A stretch of DNA of 64,000 nucleotides from Arthrobacter alpinus (GTDB lineage Bacteria > Actinomycetota > Actinomycetes > Actinomycetales > Micrococcaceae), in the NCBI RefSeq assembly GCF_001445575.1, contig NZ_CP013200.1, positions 992,001 through 1,056,000 on the forward strand. The letters run 5' to 3'. This document shows positions 27,953-35,552 of this stretch, in pieces. A program made the position numbers and the translations under genes. Each line of letters opens with the position of its first letter. Position 1 is the first letter of the stretch. The notes beneath the pieces were generated by a model that saw only the letters and a list, made by a program, of their open reading frames with translations, had not been told where the DNA came from and made no database searches.

Positions 27953-29320
27953 ATGCATGCAATTATTCGTCGATCGCTGTGCGCAGCGGTCTTTGCCGGA
28001 GGACTTCTTGCCCTCGGCGCAGGTGCAGCAAGTGCTGCAGAGCAGTCAAATTCAGATGCCCTCAATGCACCTTCCGTGCTGGCGAGCCAGCATTCCCACA
28101 CCTCCACTCACGCCGACAACAACCAGGCGGGAGGCCTCCTTGGCGGTTTGCTCGACGGTGTGGTTGGTGACGTTCTGGACAATGTTCAGGTTGCGGTTCC
28201 GGTGACTGTTCCGGTGAACGTTTCGGGCAATGCCGTGGGTGTCCTTGGGAATGCTGTTTCCAATGATTCCTCGGCTGTGAATACGACGGTTGTACCGGGC
28301 GTGGATCAGAGTTCTAGCCAGGCTTCGGCTCCCGCTTCCTCTCCCGCTAATGACGGCGGTTTGCTCGGCGGTGTGGTTGGTGACGTTCTGGACAATGTTC
28401 AGGTTGCGGTTCCGGTGACTGTTCCGGTGAACGTTTCGGGTAACGCTGTTGGTGTCGTTGGAAACGCTGTTTCCAATGATTCCTCGGCTGTGAATACGAC
28501 GGTTGTACCGGGCGTGGATCAGAGTTCTAGCCAGGCTCCGGCTCCGGCTCCCGCTTCCTCTCCCGCTAACGACGGCGGTTTGCTCGGCGGTGTGGTTGGT
28601 GACGTTCTGGACAATGTTCAGGTTGCGGTTCCGGTGACTGTTCCGGTGAACGTTTCGGGCAATGCCGTGGGTGTTCTTGGGAATGCTGTTTCCAATGATT
28701 CGTCGGCTGTGAATACGACGGTTGCTCCGGTGGTGGATCAGAGTTCTAGCCAGGCTCCGGCTCCCGCTAACGGAGGCGGTTTGCTCGGCGGTTTGATTGG
28801 TGACGTTCTGGACAATGTTCAGGTGGCGGTTCCGGTCACGGTTCCGGTGAACGTTTCGGGTAACGCTGTTGGTGTCGTTGGAAACGCTGTTTCCAACGGT
28901 TCGACGGTGGTCAACACAACGACACCTGGTACCCCGTCGTTGCCCACCACTCCGGTGGTTCCGGTGACGCCTACGACTCCGGTTATCCCGGTGACGCCTA
29001 CGACTCCGGTTATTCCGGTGACGCCCACCACTCCGGTGACCCCGGGTACACCGTCCTTGCCGGCCGCACCACTGACGCCCGCAGCACCAGCAACCCCGCT
29101 GGTCCCGCCAACGCCGCTCACGTCAGTTGTTCAGAGCTCACCGGCAGTGCACTCACCTGTGCTGAAAGCTATGGGCTCAGGCATTCAGGCAATGAGTAAC
29201 GGGGCAACTGCCCAGTTGGCCTACACAGGCACCGGGCTGTGGCCCATCTTCTGGTCAATTGCGAGCCTTATGGCCGGTATGGTCTTGACGATGCTGCGTC
29301 GGTTTAGCTTCCAGCAGTAA
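27953..29320 (+). CDS. chaplin-like repeat surface protein with LAYTG sorting signal
   Basis: 455 residues. A signal peptide (1-29, ending ASAA) is followed by four repeats of about 67-73 residues, each with the core VQVAVPVTVPVNVSGNAVGV. This core matches the chaplin domain of Streptomyces (PVNVCGNSVNVVG-like) with the Cys replaced by Ser. A Thr/Pro/Val stalk follows, then LAYTG (422-426), a hydrophobic helix and a basic tail. LAxTG is the recognition motif of class E sortases, which anchor long chaplins. Repeat DNA units start at about 28166, 28379, 28598 and 28799. AGGAG lies nine bases before the ATG. Confidence 0.82.
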   Translation: MHAIIRRSLCAAVFAGGLLALGAGAASAAEQSNSDALNAPSVLASQHSHTSTHADNNQAGGLLGGLLDGVVGDVLDNVQVAVPVTVPVNVSGNAVGVLGNAVSNDSSAVNTTVVPGVDQSSSQASAPASSPANDGGLLGGVVGDVLDNVQVAVPVTVPVNVSGNAVGVVGNAVSNDSSAVNTTVVPGVDQSSSQAPAPAPASSPANDGGLLGGVVGDVLDNVQVAVPVTVPVNVSGNAVGVLGNAVSNDSSAVNTTVAPVVDQSSSQAPAPANGGGLLGGLIGDVLDNVQVAVPVTVPVNVSGNAVGVVGNAVSNGSTVVNTTTPGTPSLPTTPVVPVTPTTPVIPVTPTTPVIPVTPTTPVTPGTPSLPAAPLTPAAPATPLVPPTPLTSVVQSSPAVHSPVLKAMGSGIQAMSNGATAQLAYTGTGLWPIFWSIASLMAGMVLTMLRRFSFQQ

Positions 29321-29347
29321 TCATTTTCTGAAGTGCATCGATGCCAC

Positions 29348-29396
29348 CGTTTCCGCCTGCTGCCGTGCGTTACCCCCACGGCAGCAAGCGGAAACG
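29348..29396 (+). terminator. hairpin after the chaplin-like gene
   Basis: CGTTTCCGC-c-TGCTGCCGTG pairs with CGGCAGCA-a-GCGGAAACG around a C-rich loop. The stem is about 17 bp. Only ATTT follows, so termination strength is uncertain. Confidence 0.6.
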
Positions 29397-29503
29397 ACAG
29401 CATTTGATGCGCAGATCCATTGACACCGGGGGTGCCGTCCGAAAGCATAAAGTGATCCGAATAATTACGGTCCCGGCTACAATCCGTTGAGGGAGTCATA
29501 ATC

Positions 29504-29944
29504 ATGACCACACAAGTATTCATCAACCTTCCCACCGTGGACCTTGACCGCTCCAAGGAGTTTTTCTCCGGGCTGGGATGGAAGATTGAACCCAACTTCA
29601 CGGATGAAAATGCCGCCTGCGTGGTGATTGACGAGAATATTTACCTCATGATGCTGACGCACGACTTCTTCGCGACGTTCACAGACAAGCCCATTGCAGA
29701 TCCGGCTACGTCATTGCAGGTGCAGACTGCTCTTAGCTGTGACAGCCGTCAAGACGTTGACGCGATGCTGGAGAAGGCGTTGGCAGCTGGCGGTAAAGAG
29801 CCTCGGCCTGCCCAAGACATGGGTTTCATGTACTCCCGCGACTTCGAAGACCCGGACGGCAACTGGTTCAGCATCCTGTGGATGGACCCGAAGGCTGCCG
29901 AACAGGGCCCCGAAGCGTTCCTCTCTGAGCAGCAGGAGAAATAA
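29504..29944 (+). CDS. VOC/glyoxalase-superfamily protein
   Basis: 146 residues with the paired beta-alpha-beta3 layout of the vicinal oxygen chelate fold: INLPTVDLDRSKEFFSGLGW at the start and FMYSRDFEDPDGNWFSILWMD at the end. Members include bleomycin-resistance-like and PhnB-like proteins; the classic metal triad is not obvious, so the reaction is unknown. GGGAG precedes the ATG. It is convergent with the SDR gene, with a perfect hairpin between them. Confidence 0.85.
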   Translation: MTTQVFINLPTVDLDRSKEFFSGLGWKIEPNFTDENAACVVIDENIYLMMLTHDFFATFTDKPIADPATSLQVQTALSCDSRQDVDAMLEKALAAGGKEPRPAQDMGFMYSRDFEDPDGNWFSILWMDPKAAEQGPEAFLSEQQEK

Positions 29945-29970
29945 CCGTAGCTGAGGCCTCGGGGATTGCC

Positions 29971-29998
29971 GCTGGTCGAGACCCTAGTCTCGACCAGC
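29971..29998. terminator. bidirectional hairpin between convergent genes
   Basis: GCTGGTCGAGAC-ccta-GTCTCGACCAGC is a perfect 12-bp stem with a 4-base loop, centred between the 3' ends of the VOC and SDR genes. Confidence 0.75.
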
Positions 29999-30016
29999 AG
30001 GATCCTTTAGTCCCTT

Positions 30017-30757
30017 CTATCGAGCGGTATAGCCGCCGTCAACAACCAACTCGGAACCAGTCATAAAAGCGGCGTCGTCGCTGGCCGCGAACAAGATGAC
30101 GGCGGCGACGTCTTCCGGGCGGCCTAGGCGAGCCATGGGAGTGGTTGCGGTCAATAGTTCACGGTCCGTCTCGCCCAAGATGGGGGTCTCAATGAAACCT
30201 GGGTGCACTGAATTAACACGCACACCCTCGGTGGCCCAGCCGAGTGCGGTGTTTTTGGTCAGTGTGCGCACGGCGCCTTTTGCAGCCGCGTACGCAGGTG
30301 AGGTGCCAAAGCCGCCGACGATCCCGAACATGGAGGATACATTGACCACGGCGCCGTTGCCGGATGCCTTTAGGGCTTCTGCAGCTGCCTTTTCGCCAAG
30401 GAAAACGCTGGTTTGAGTAACCGCGATTACCTTGTTGTAGGTCTCGAGGCTAGTGACTTCAATGGGCTCGTTGTCGCCAATGCCAGCATTGTTGACCAGT
30501 ACATCGAGCCGGCCAAACTCGCCGAGCGTGAAGGCCACGGCATCGGCCCAGCCTTCTTCGCTCGTCACATCGAGGTGAAGTGCGCGAGCAACACCGCCGG
30601 CTGCCTCGATCTCAGTAACCACTTCATTGGCCAATTGGTCTTGCACGTCGGCGACGACGGCGCTGCCACCCTCGGCTGCGAAGCGAACAGCCGTGGCACG
30701 TCCGATGCCACTGGCGCCTCCGGTGATGATGCCAACACGTCCAGCAAATCGGTTCAT
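30017..30757 (-). CDS. short-chain dehydrogenase/reductase
   Basis: 246 residues from the ATG at 30757 (GAGGG eight bases upstream). It has the cofactor motif TGGASGIG, VVNVSS with the catalytic Ser region, NNAG (LVNNAGIGD), Tyr-x3-Lys in AYAAAKGAV, and the C-terminal FAASDDAAFMTGSELVVDGGYTAR of classical SDRs. Asp in VVADVQD after the second strand suggests NAD+ rather than NADP+. The substrate is unknown. It is divergent from a TetR-type gene, which probably controls it. Confidence 0.92.
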   Translation of the reverse strand: MNRFAGRVGIITGGASGIGRATAVRFAAEGGSAVVADVQDQLANEVVTEIEAAGGVARALHLDVTSEEGWADAVAFTLGEFGRLDVLVNNAGIGDNEPIEVTSLETYNKVIAVTQTSVFLGEKAAAEALKASGNGAVVNVSSMFGIVGGFGTSPAYAAAKGAVRTLTKNTALGWATEGVRVNSVHPGFIETPILGETDRELLTATTPMARLGRPEDVAAVILFAASDDAAFMTGSELVVDGGYTAR

Positions 30758-30808
30758 TGTCTTACCCTCATTCACGTGGGCCACGCCTGAGCATGGCAAT
30801 TAGAAATT

Positions 30809-30836
30809 CAACTATCCAACACTTGTCGGATAGTTG
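30809..30836. promoter_or_regulatory. candidate TetR operator
   Basis: CAACTATCC-AACACTTGTC-GGATAGTTG is a perfect 9-bp inverted repeat, and the inner part (AACA/TGTC) almost continues it, 28 bp in all. It lies between the SDR and TetR starts. Confidence 0.7.
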
Positions 30837-30903
30837 TTAGGCTACGCTGGAACAACCCAAATGACCAGGGGCGATGTGCTGCATTACTAAGCGGAAGGGT
30901 TAA

Positions 30904-31530
30904 GTGAACACACACCCGGAGGGGGTTCAAAAGACCTTGGAAGAAGATGTCTCCGCGTTGGATCCTCGGGCGCTACGTAGTAGGGAGCAACTAGCGGTAG
31001 CTATTTTGTCTCTCGCGTCTGAGCGTGACATTGACACCGTGACGGTCGCGCAGGTGGCCGCAGAAGCGGGGATCAACCGCTCCACCTTTTATCAGCATGC
31101 CGCTTCGCCAGCGGCGCTGCTGCGGTCAGTCCTTTCCGCGGAGTTGGACGTGGTGCGGGCTGAACATCTGGACGCCTGCGGAGATATTGCGGTCGCTTTG
31201 GGTGAACTCACTCACGGCGTAGTGGGGCATATCGACGCCCGCCGAAGGATCTATCGCCAAGGCTTAGGATCGGGCAGTGGTTCCGCAGCTCTGCATTCAA
31301 TGCTCGGATCCCACTTTGAGCGCTCAGCGTTGCTGCTCATCGAACACCGTGGCATCACGGTTCGCGGAGTGACGGGCCGACCAGTTCCAGTAGCCATGGT
31401 AGCCCGGTTTCTTGCTTATGCAGTAGTCGGCGCTTTCGAAACCAGAATCTCGGAAGATGGGCCGCGCCCGGAACGGGACTTCATGGAAGATTTACGTGCG
31501 CTGATGCCGCCTTGGTGGCCCATCGCTTAG
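30904..31530 (+). CDS. TetR/AcrR-family transcriptional regulator
   Basis: 208 residues. The N-terminal helix-turn-helix (about 22-65) includes VTVAQVAAEAGINRSTFYQHAASPAALL, the TetR pattern. The C-terminal helical part (FLAYAVVGAFETRISE) would bind the inducer. GGAAGGG precedes the GTG start. A 28-bp palindrome between it and the divergent SDR gene is the probable operator, so the usual self- and neighbour-repression is likely. Confidence 0.88.
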   Translation: MNTHPEGVQKTLEEDVSALDPRALRSREQLAVAILSLASERDIDTVTVAQVAAEAGINRSTFYQHAASPAALLRSVLSAELDVVRAEHLDACGDIAVALGELTHGVVGHIDARRRIYRQGLGSGSGSAALHSMLGSHFERSALLLIEHRGITVRGVTGRPVPVAMVARFLAYAVVGAFETRISEDGPRPERDFMEDLRALMPPWWPIA

Positions 31531-31587
31531 GTTCGGCACGTCTGGGGCCGTGGGTGCCTATCTAGGCTAGCGTGACCCTGTCGGTTT

Positions 31588-31668
31588 ACTGGAGCTGGAG
31601 CGCGCGTCGTTTGGTTTTACGGGCCCACGTCGCCATGCCGACCGAGATGAGAATGCGAATCACCGGTC
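31588..31668 (-). other. possible remnant of a membrane-protein C-terminus
   Basis: In the roughly 200-bp gap between the TetR gene and pnuC, the reverse strand reads RILISVGMATWARKTKRR and a few more residues to a stop, without a start codon. It looks like the end of a decayed membrane-protein gene. ATCACCG-gt-CGGTGAT (31659-31674) is a small palindrome in the same gap. Weak evidence. Confidence 0.2.
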
Positions 31669-31731
31669 GGTGATCGCCACTTCACGCAGTGCTTCTCGAT
31701 GGTTGTTGACGGCCCAGCCACGCCCAGTGCT

Positions 31732-31760
31732 ATTGTTATTATCAAGTTGATAATAACAAT
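31732..31760. promoter_or_regulatory. perfect 29-bp palindrome, candidate NrtR box
   Basis: ATTGTTATTATCAA-G-TTGATAATAACAAT is a perfect inverted repeat with 14-bp arms. It lies 14 bp before the pnuC start, at the head of an operon that ends with an NrtR-type regulator gene. The position over the promoter/ribosome-site region fits repression. Confidence 0.7.
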
Positions 31761-31774
31761 CCTTGGAGGGCTTC

Positions 31775-32431
31775 ATGACACCGCTCATCGACTGGCTCAA
31801 CGCCACCGCATTCACGCTGATCAACAATCCCGTGAGCTGGGTTGAGGTCATAGGCTTCGTTACGGGTGCCGCGTGTGTCTGGGGAGTGGCCCGGCAGAAG
31901 ATCTGGAACTGGGGCGTCGGCATCCTGAACAACATTGCCTTCGTAATCCTCTTCCTCGGCGCCGGCCTCTACGGTGAAACAGTCCTCCAGATCATCTTCG
32001 CTGCGATTGCCGTCTTCGGCTGGATCAAGTGGTCGCGCGGAGCCCATGGAAAAGCTGGCAGCAACGATCTGCCCATCCGAGACGCAACACGAGCCGAAGT
32101 CGCGGCGGGAGCGAGCGCAACAGTCCTCGCCACGGCTGCCATAGCCTACTTGCTGCACGCGGGAACTGACTCGCAAGTTCCCATCCCCGACGCGTTCGTG
32201 TTGGCTGCATCGCTCGTGGCCACCTACGCCCAAGCCAAGAAGATTTTTCAACACTGGTATGTGTGGATCATGATTGATCTGGTCTCGATTCCGCTCTACT
32301 TCAGCCGAGGACTGGCCCTGACAGGCATCCTATACATTGGTTTCTTGGCCTTGTGCATCTACGGCCTAGTTGGCTGGAACCGCCTCCGCACCACAGCAAA
32401 CCCCGTCAATAGAGAAATGGCAGGAGTCTGA
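31775..32431 (+). CDS. pnuC: nicotinamide riboside transporter
   Basis: 218 residues with about seven membrane helices. It has the PnuC features WVEVIGFVTGAACVWGVARQKIWNWGVGILNN, the Trp-rich YGWIKW-like stretch FGWIKWSRG, and FQHWYVWIMIDLVSIPLY near the C-terminus. It facilitates uptake of nicotinamide riboside, which the next gene phosphorylates and adenylates. The ATG at 31775 has GGAGG six bases upstream; a TTG 12 bp earlier overlaps that site and is rejected. First gene of an NAD-salvage operon. Confidence 0.92.
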   Translation: MTPLIDWLNATAFTLINNPVSWVEVIGFVTGAACVWGVARQKIWNWGVGILNNIAFVILFLGAGLYGETVLQIIFAAIAVFGWIKWSRGAHGKAGSNDLPIRDATRAEVAAGASATVLATAAIAYLLHAGTDSQVPIPDAFVLAASLVATYAQAKKIFQHWYVWIMIDLVSIPLYFSRGLALTGILYIGFLALCIYGLVGWNRLRTTANPVNREMAGV

Positions 32432-32433
32432 AA

Positions 32434-33537
32434 ATGAACACAAACGCCCTCGTCATTGGTAAGTTCTACCCGCCCCACGCCGGCCACCGGCACCTGATCG
32501 AAACGGCAGCTGCCGGTGCCGGCCATGTTTACGTTCTCGTCCAGGGGAGCCGCTTTGAAACGCTCACCGCGGCACAGCGGGCGGACTGGCTGAGAGAAGA
32601 GTTCGACGGCGCCAACGTCACCATCGTGCCCGTCCTTAACGACTGCCCCGAAGACTATGCCAGCGATGAGATTTGGGCCGCGCAGGTGGAGAACATGCGC
32701 TGGGCATTGAAGGCCCACGGCGTGAAGAAGATCGACGCCGTCTACACCTCGGAAAGCTACGGAGACCGTTTAGCGCAAGCGTTCGACGCCGTCCACGTCC
32801 CCGTGGATCCGGCCCGCGAAACCCACCACATCAGTGGAACTATGTGCCGCGAGGACCTGAGCGGGAACTGGTGCCAGCTGGTTCCTGCAGCCCGGCGCGG
32901 ACTGGCTGTCCGGGTGATTGTGGTGGGTGCGGAATCGACAGGAACCACCACGCTTAGCGAGGACCTGCGGGCGCACTACCGCCAGCAATTCCCTGCGATC
33001 GCCGACGTTCCCGAATACGGCCGCTACTACACTTACGAGTTGCTTGAGGCGCTGCAGGGCACGCACGCCGACGCTACCGTAGAGGATCTGGTCTGGACGG
33101 CTACCGATTTCGGCATCATTGCCAACCGCCAGACCGAGTTGGAACAGGCCGCCGCTGAAGCCGCGCCGCTGGTCATTGCGGACACCGACGCTCTGGCCAC
33201 CACGCTCTGGGAACGCTACTACCTAGGCGATGGAAGCTACGGATCGTACGGCGCCCAGACTCACTTACCCCGCCGGGACGTGTACCTGCTGACGGATCAC
33301 AACGGCGTCGATTTCGAGGACGACGGTTGGCGCGAAGGCGAACACCGCCGCCCTGAAATGACCGACTGGTTCAAGGAGACACTCACCGACGAAGGCCATT
33401 CATGGATCCTAGTCACCGGCAGCCCCGAACGCCGCCTCGCCACCGCCACGGCTGTCATCGACGCCATGCTGAACCAGCAAAACACGTTCACCTCGGCCGC
33501 CTGGCAGAACCGCACCGTTCTGACGGTGGCAGCATGA
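32434..33537 (+). CDS. nadR: bifunctional NMN adenylyltransferase / ribosylnicotinamide kinase
   Basis: 367 residues, two domains. Residues 1-150 are a nucleotidyltransferase with GKFYPPHAGHRHL (HxGH site). Residues 158-355 are a P-loop kinase with GAESTGTTTL at 165-174. Standard Walker A has Lys where this has Thr171; similar sequences are, to my knowledge, found in actinobacterial NadR. DVPEYGRYY and DTDALATT are further kinase motifs. It turns imported nicotinamide riboside into NMN and then NAD. There is no sign of the DNA-binding domain of enterobacterial NadR. It overlaps nrtR by four bases. Confidence 0.9.
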   Translation: MNTNALVIGKFYPPHAGHRHLIETAAAGAGHVYVLVQGSRFETLTAAQRADWLREEFDGANVTIVPVLNDCPEDYASDEIWAAQVENMRWALKAHGVKKIDAVYTSESYGDRLAQAFDAVHVPVDPARETHHISGTMCREDLSGNWCQLVPAARRGLAVRVIVVGAESTGTTTLSEDLRAHYRQQFPAIADVPEYGRYYTYELLEALQGTHADATVEDLVWTATDFGIIANRQTELEQAAAEAAPLVIADTDALATTLWERYYLGDGSYGSYGAQTHLPRRDVYLLTDHNGVDFEDDGWREGEHRRPEMTDWFKETLTDEGHSWILVTGSPERRLATATAVIDAMLNQQNTFTSAAWQNRTVLTVAA

Positions 33538-34406
33538 TCCCCAACTCCTCCCAGGGCTCGCAAGCTCGCCCCGGGGCCCTCGGAGTTGGGGGCCCATCGG
33601 AAGCTCGCCCCGGGGCCCTAGGAGTTGGGGGCCCATCGGAAGCTCGCCCTGGGGCCCTCGGAGTTGGGGGCCCACCCGTAACAGAAGCCACGTTCCTGGC
33701 AGGCTATGACCCCCAGGATTACCCGTCCGTGGCCTTGACCGTAGACCTGGTGGTCTTCGCGGTAGTCAACAAGGTGCTTCACGTGGCGCTGGTTGAACGC
33801 GGTGCTCAGCCGTTCTTGGGTAGCTGGGCTCTGCCCGGCGGGTTTGTGGGGACCGCAGAGGACGCTTTGTCCGCCGCACACCGGGAACTCGTTGAAGAAA
33901 CCGGGCTGGATCTGGGCACACACCGCGTGTTTGTGGAACAGCTCGCCACCTTCAGCGAACCGCAACGGGATCCACGGATGCGGGTGGTCTCCGTGGCGCA
34001 TCTGGTCCTGCTGGCTGGAGACGGCGCCAGGTTGGTGGAACTACGGGCAGGCACGGATGCCTCTGACGCCCAGTGGCTGCCCGTCCATGAACTGGATCGG
34101 ACAAGCCTGGCCTTCGATCACGCAGAGATCTTGGCTGCCGGGTTGGAACGGCTCGCCGGAAAAATGGAATACACCACCATCGCCGCGGAGTTGGTCCCGG
34201 AGGAATTCACCCTTTCGGCACTCCGTGACATCTATACGGCGGTGTGGCAGTCGGAACTGCCGGCCGGGAACTTCACCCGGAAAATGCGCGCATCCTTGAC
34301 CCCGACGGGACGAAAGGTGCAGGCAGTGGGGGCTCCGGCGTCGCTCTTCACAGTAGCCAGCGAGTGGATATCTCCGCCGTGGTCCCGGCCGCGCGCAGGA
34401 GTTTGA
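33534..34406 (+). CDS. nrtR: NrtR-type Nudix transcriptional regulator
   Basis: 290 residues. The Nudix domain carries a complete Nudix box (G-x5-E-x7-REL-x-EE-x-GL in GFVGTAEDALSAAHREL). The C-terminal winged helix (FTLSALRDIYTAVW, NFTRKM) is the NrtR DNA-binding part. These regulators sense ADP-ribose derivatives and repress NAD genes. The ATG overlaps the nadR stop. Residues 10-48 consist of three 13-residue repeats (ARPGALGVGGPSE), encoded by three 39-bp units at 33562-33678, an unusual extension in front of the normal family start. Confidence 0.9.
   Translation: MIPNSSQGSQARPGALGVGGPSEARPGALGVGGPSEARPGALGVGGPPVTEATFLAGYDPQDYPSVALTVDLVVFAVVNKVLHVALVERGAQPFLGSWALPGGFVGTAEDALSAAHRELVEETGLDLGTHRVFVEQLATFSEPQRDPRMRVVSVAHLVLLAGDGARLVELRAGTDASDAQWLPVHELDRTSLAFDHAEILAAGLERLAGKMEYTTIAAELVPEEFTLSALRDIYTAVWQSELPAGNFTRKMRASLTPTGRKVQAVGAPASLFTVASEWISPPWSRPRAGV
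33562..33678 (+). repeat. 39-bp tandem repeat, three copies, in nrtR
   Basis: Units at 33562-33600, 33601-33639 and 33640-33678 differ at only a few positions. Being a multiple of three, the array keeps the reading frame and adds Pro/Gly repeats to the NrtR N-terminus. Confidence 0.85.
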
Positions 34407-34410
34407 GAGG

Positions 34411-35229
34411 CTAACGTGGTGTGGGCAGCCAGCCGTGCCCGGCCAGCCAAGATTGGCACAGTGAAGTCCATGCTTCTAGGGCCCCCAGGCCGGTGGCGAG
34501 CCCTTTGCCGTGCTCGCCGCGTTCAAAAACATGCAAGTCAAACGGCACGTCGTGAGCGGCCAAGGCGCTGGCATACAGCAAAGAATGGCTGACAGGGACA
34601 CCGCCGTCGTCTGCCGTGTGCCAGAGGAAGGTTGGCGGGGTCTGTGCGGTGACAAGGGTCTCCGCGCTGAGTGCTTGCTGCTCGTTGATGGTGGAGTCAC
34701 TGCCCAGGAGATTGGTGAGTGAACCAGTGTGAGGTTGGTTGGTCATGGAGATGACAGGATAGGCCAGGATTGACAAGTCAACTCGTGCCTCGGCTGAGGT
34801 TTCGGCGGAGCCAGCAGCTGTGGAAGCCAGTGCCGCCAGATGGCCCCCTGCGGAAAATCCGATGACGCCAATACGCGTGCGGTCAATGTCCAGCTCCAGT
34901 GCGCCGGTGCGAGCGGCGATGAGCACATCCTGAACGCGACGTAGTCCGCTCGGGTGCCGATGCGGCGCTAAGGGATAACGGACTACGAGGGCGTTGAGCC
35001 CAATACTCGAGAGCCAATCGGCAACAAGAGTACCTTCGTGGTCGGCATGCATCTGGTAACCGCCGCCGGGCAGAACTAGCAGCAGCGGCGCACCCTGTTC
35101 TGATGACTCTGAACCGTGCAATGCAGAGCATGCGCGGAAGGTTAGATCATCATCCTGAAATGACGGTTCGGCAGTGGCTGGTGGGTACGTAGCAGCATTA
35201 GCTACCGGAACGGGGGAGGGGCTGTTCAT
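34411..35229 (-). CDS. alpha/beta hydrolase (esterase-like)
   Basis: 272 residues. It has LPGGGYQMHADHE (oxyanion-hole region), the nucleophile elbow GFSAGGHLA, the acid region HTADDGGVP and the catalytic His in RGEHGKGLA. This is the pattern of small carboxylesterases of the BD-FAE/acetyl-xylan-esterase type. No signal peptide, so cytoplasmic. The ATG at 35229 is preceded by TACCGT six bases away on the reverse strand (35236-35241), the leaderless pattern. It is convergent with nrtR with a gap of four bases. Confidence 0.88.
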   Translation of the reverse strand: MNSPSPVPVANAATYPPATAEPSFQDDDLTFRACSALHGSESSEQGAPLLLVLPGGGYQMHADHEGTLVADWLSSIGLNALVVRYPLAPHRHPSGLRRVQDVLIAARTGALELDIDRTRIGVIGFSAGGHLAALASTAAGSAETSAEARVDLSILAYPVISMTNQPHTGSLTNLLGSDSTINEQQALSAETLVTAQTPPTFLWHTADDGGVPVSHSLLYASALAAHDVPFDLHVFERGEHGKGLATGLGALEAWTSLCQSWLAGHGWLPTPR

Positions 35230-35270
35230 GCCACTACGGTAGCCATTACCGCTGTGCGAAACGCAATACG

Positions 35271-35296
35271 CTAAGAGTGACGGGCGTCACGCTTAG
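35271..35296. promoter_or_regulatory. 26-bp palindrome upstream of the esterase gene
   Basis: CTAAG-a-GTGACG-gg-CGTCAC-g-CTTAG is symmetric except at one pair. It lies about 40 bp before the esterase start and could be an operator. Confidence 0.45.
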
Positions 35297-35427
35297 TAAC
35301 TTTTGGCACAATTTGTGAGCAGCGCTTCGATGATTTAGCGTGCGTATGCCACGGTTCGTCTTCGCACGCCTTTGGCAGTTCAGTGGGGGAGCAGCCAGCC
35401 ATGGGAACCGAAGCTCACCAGGGCCCG

Positions 35428-35477
35428 TTGAGCTGGACAAGCCCAGTAAAGGTTGAGCTGGACAAGCCCGGTAAAGC
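35428..35477 (+). repeat. 25-bp tandem repeat, two copies
   Basis: TTGAGCTGGACAAGCCC followed by (A/G)GTAAAG(G/C) occurs at 35428-35452 and 35453-35477, in the 320-bp gap between the esterase and the RelA/SpoT-domain gene. The rest of the gap shows no gene. Confidence 0.8.
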
Positions 35478-35552
35478 TGGGAGAATTTGAAGGAGGGCCG
35501 GATGTAGCATGCGGCCTGGATTGGCAAGGGGGACACCATCGAAAGTCAGGCC

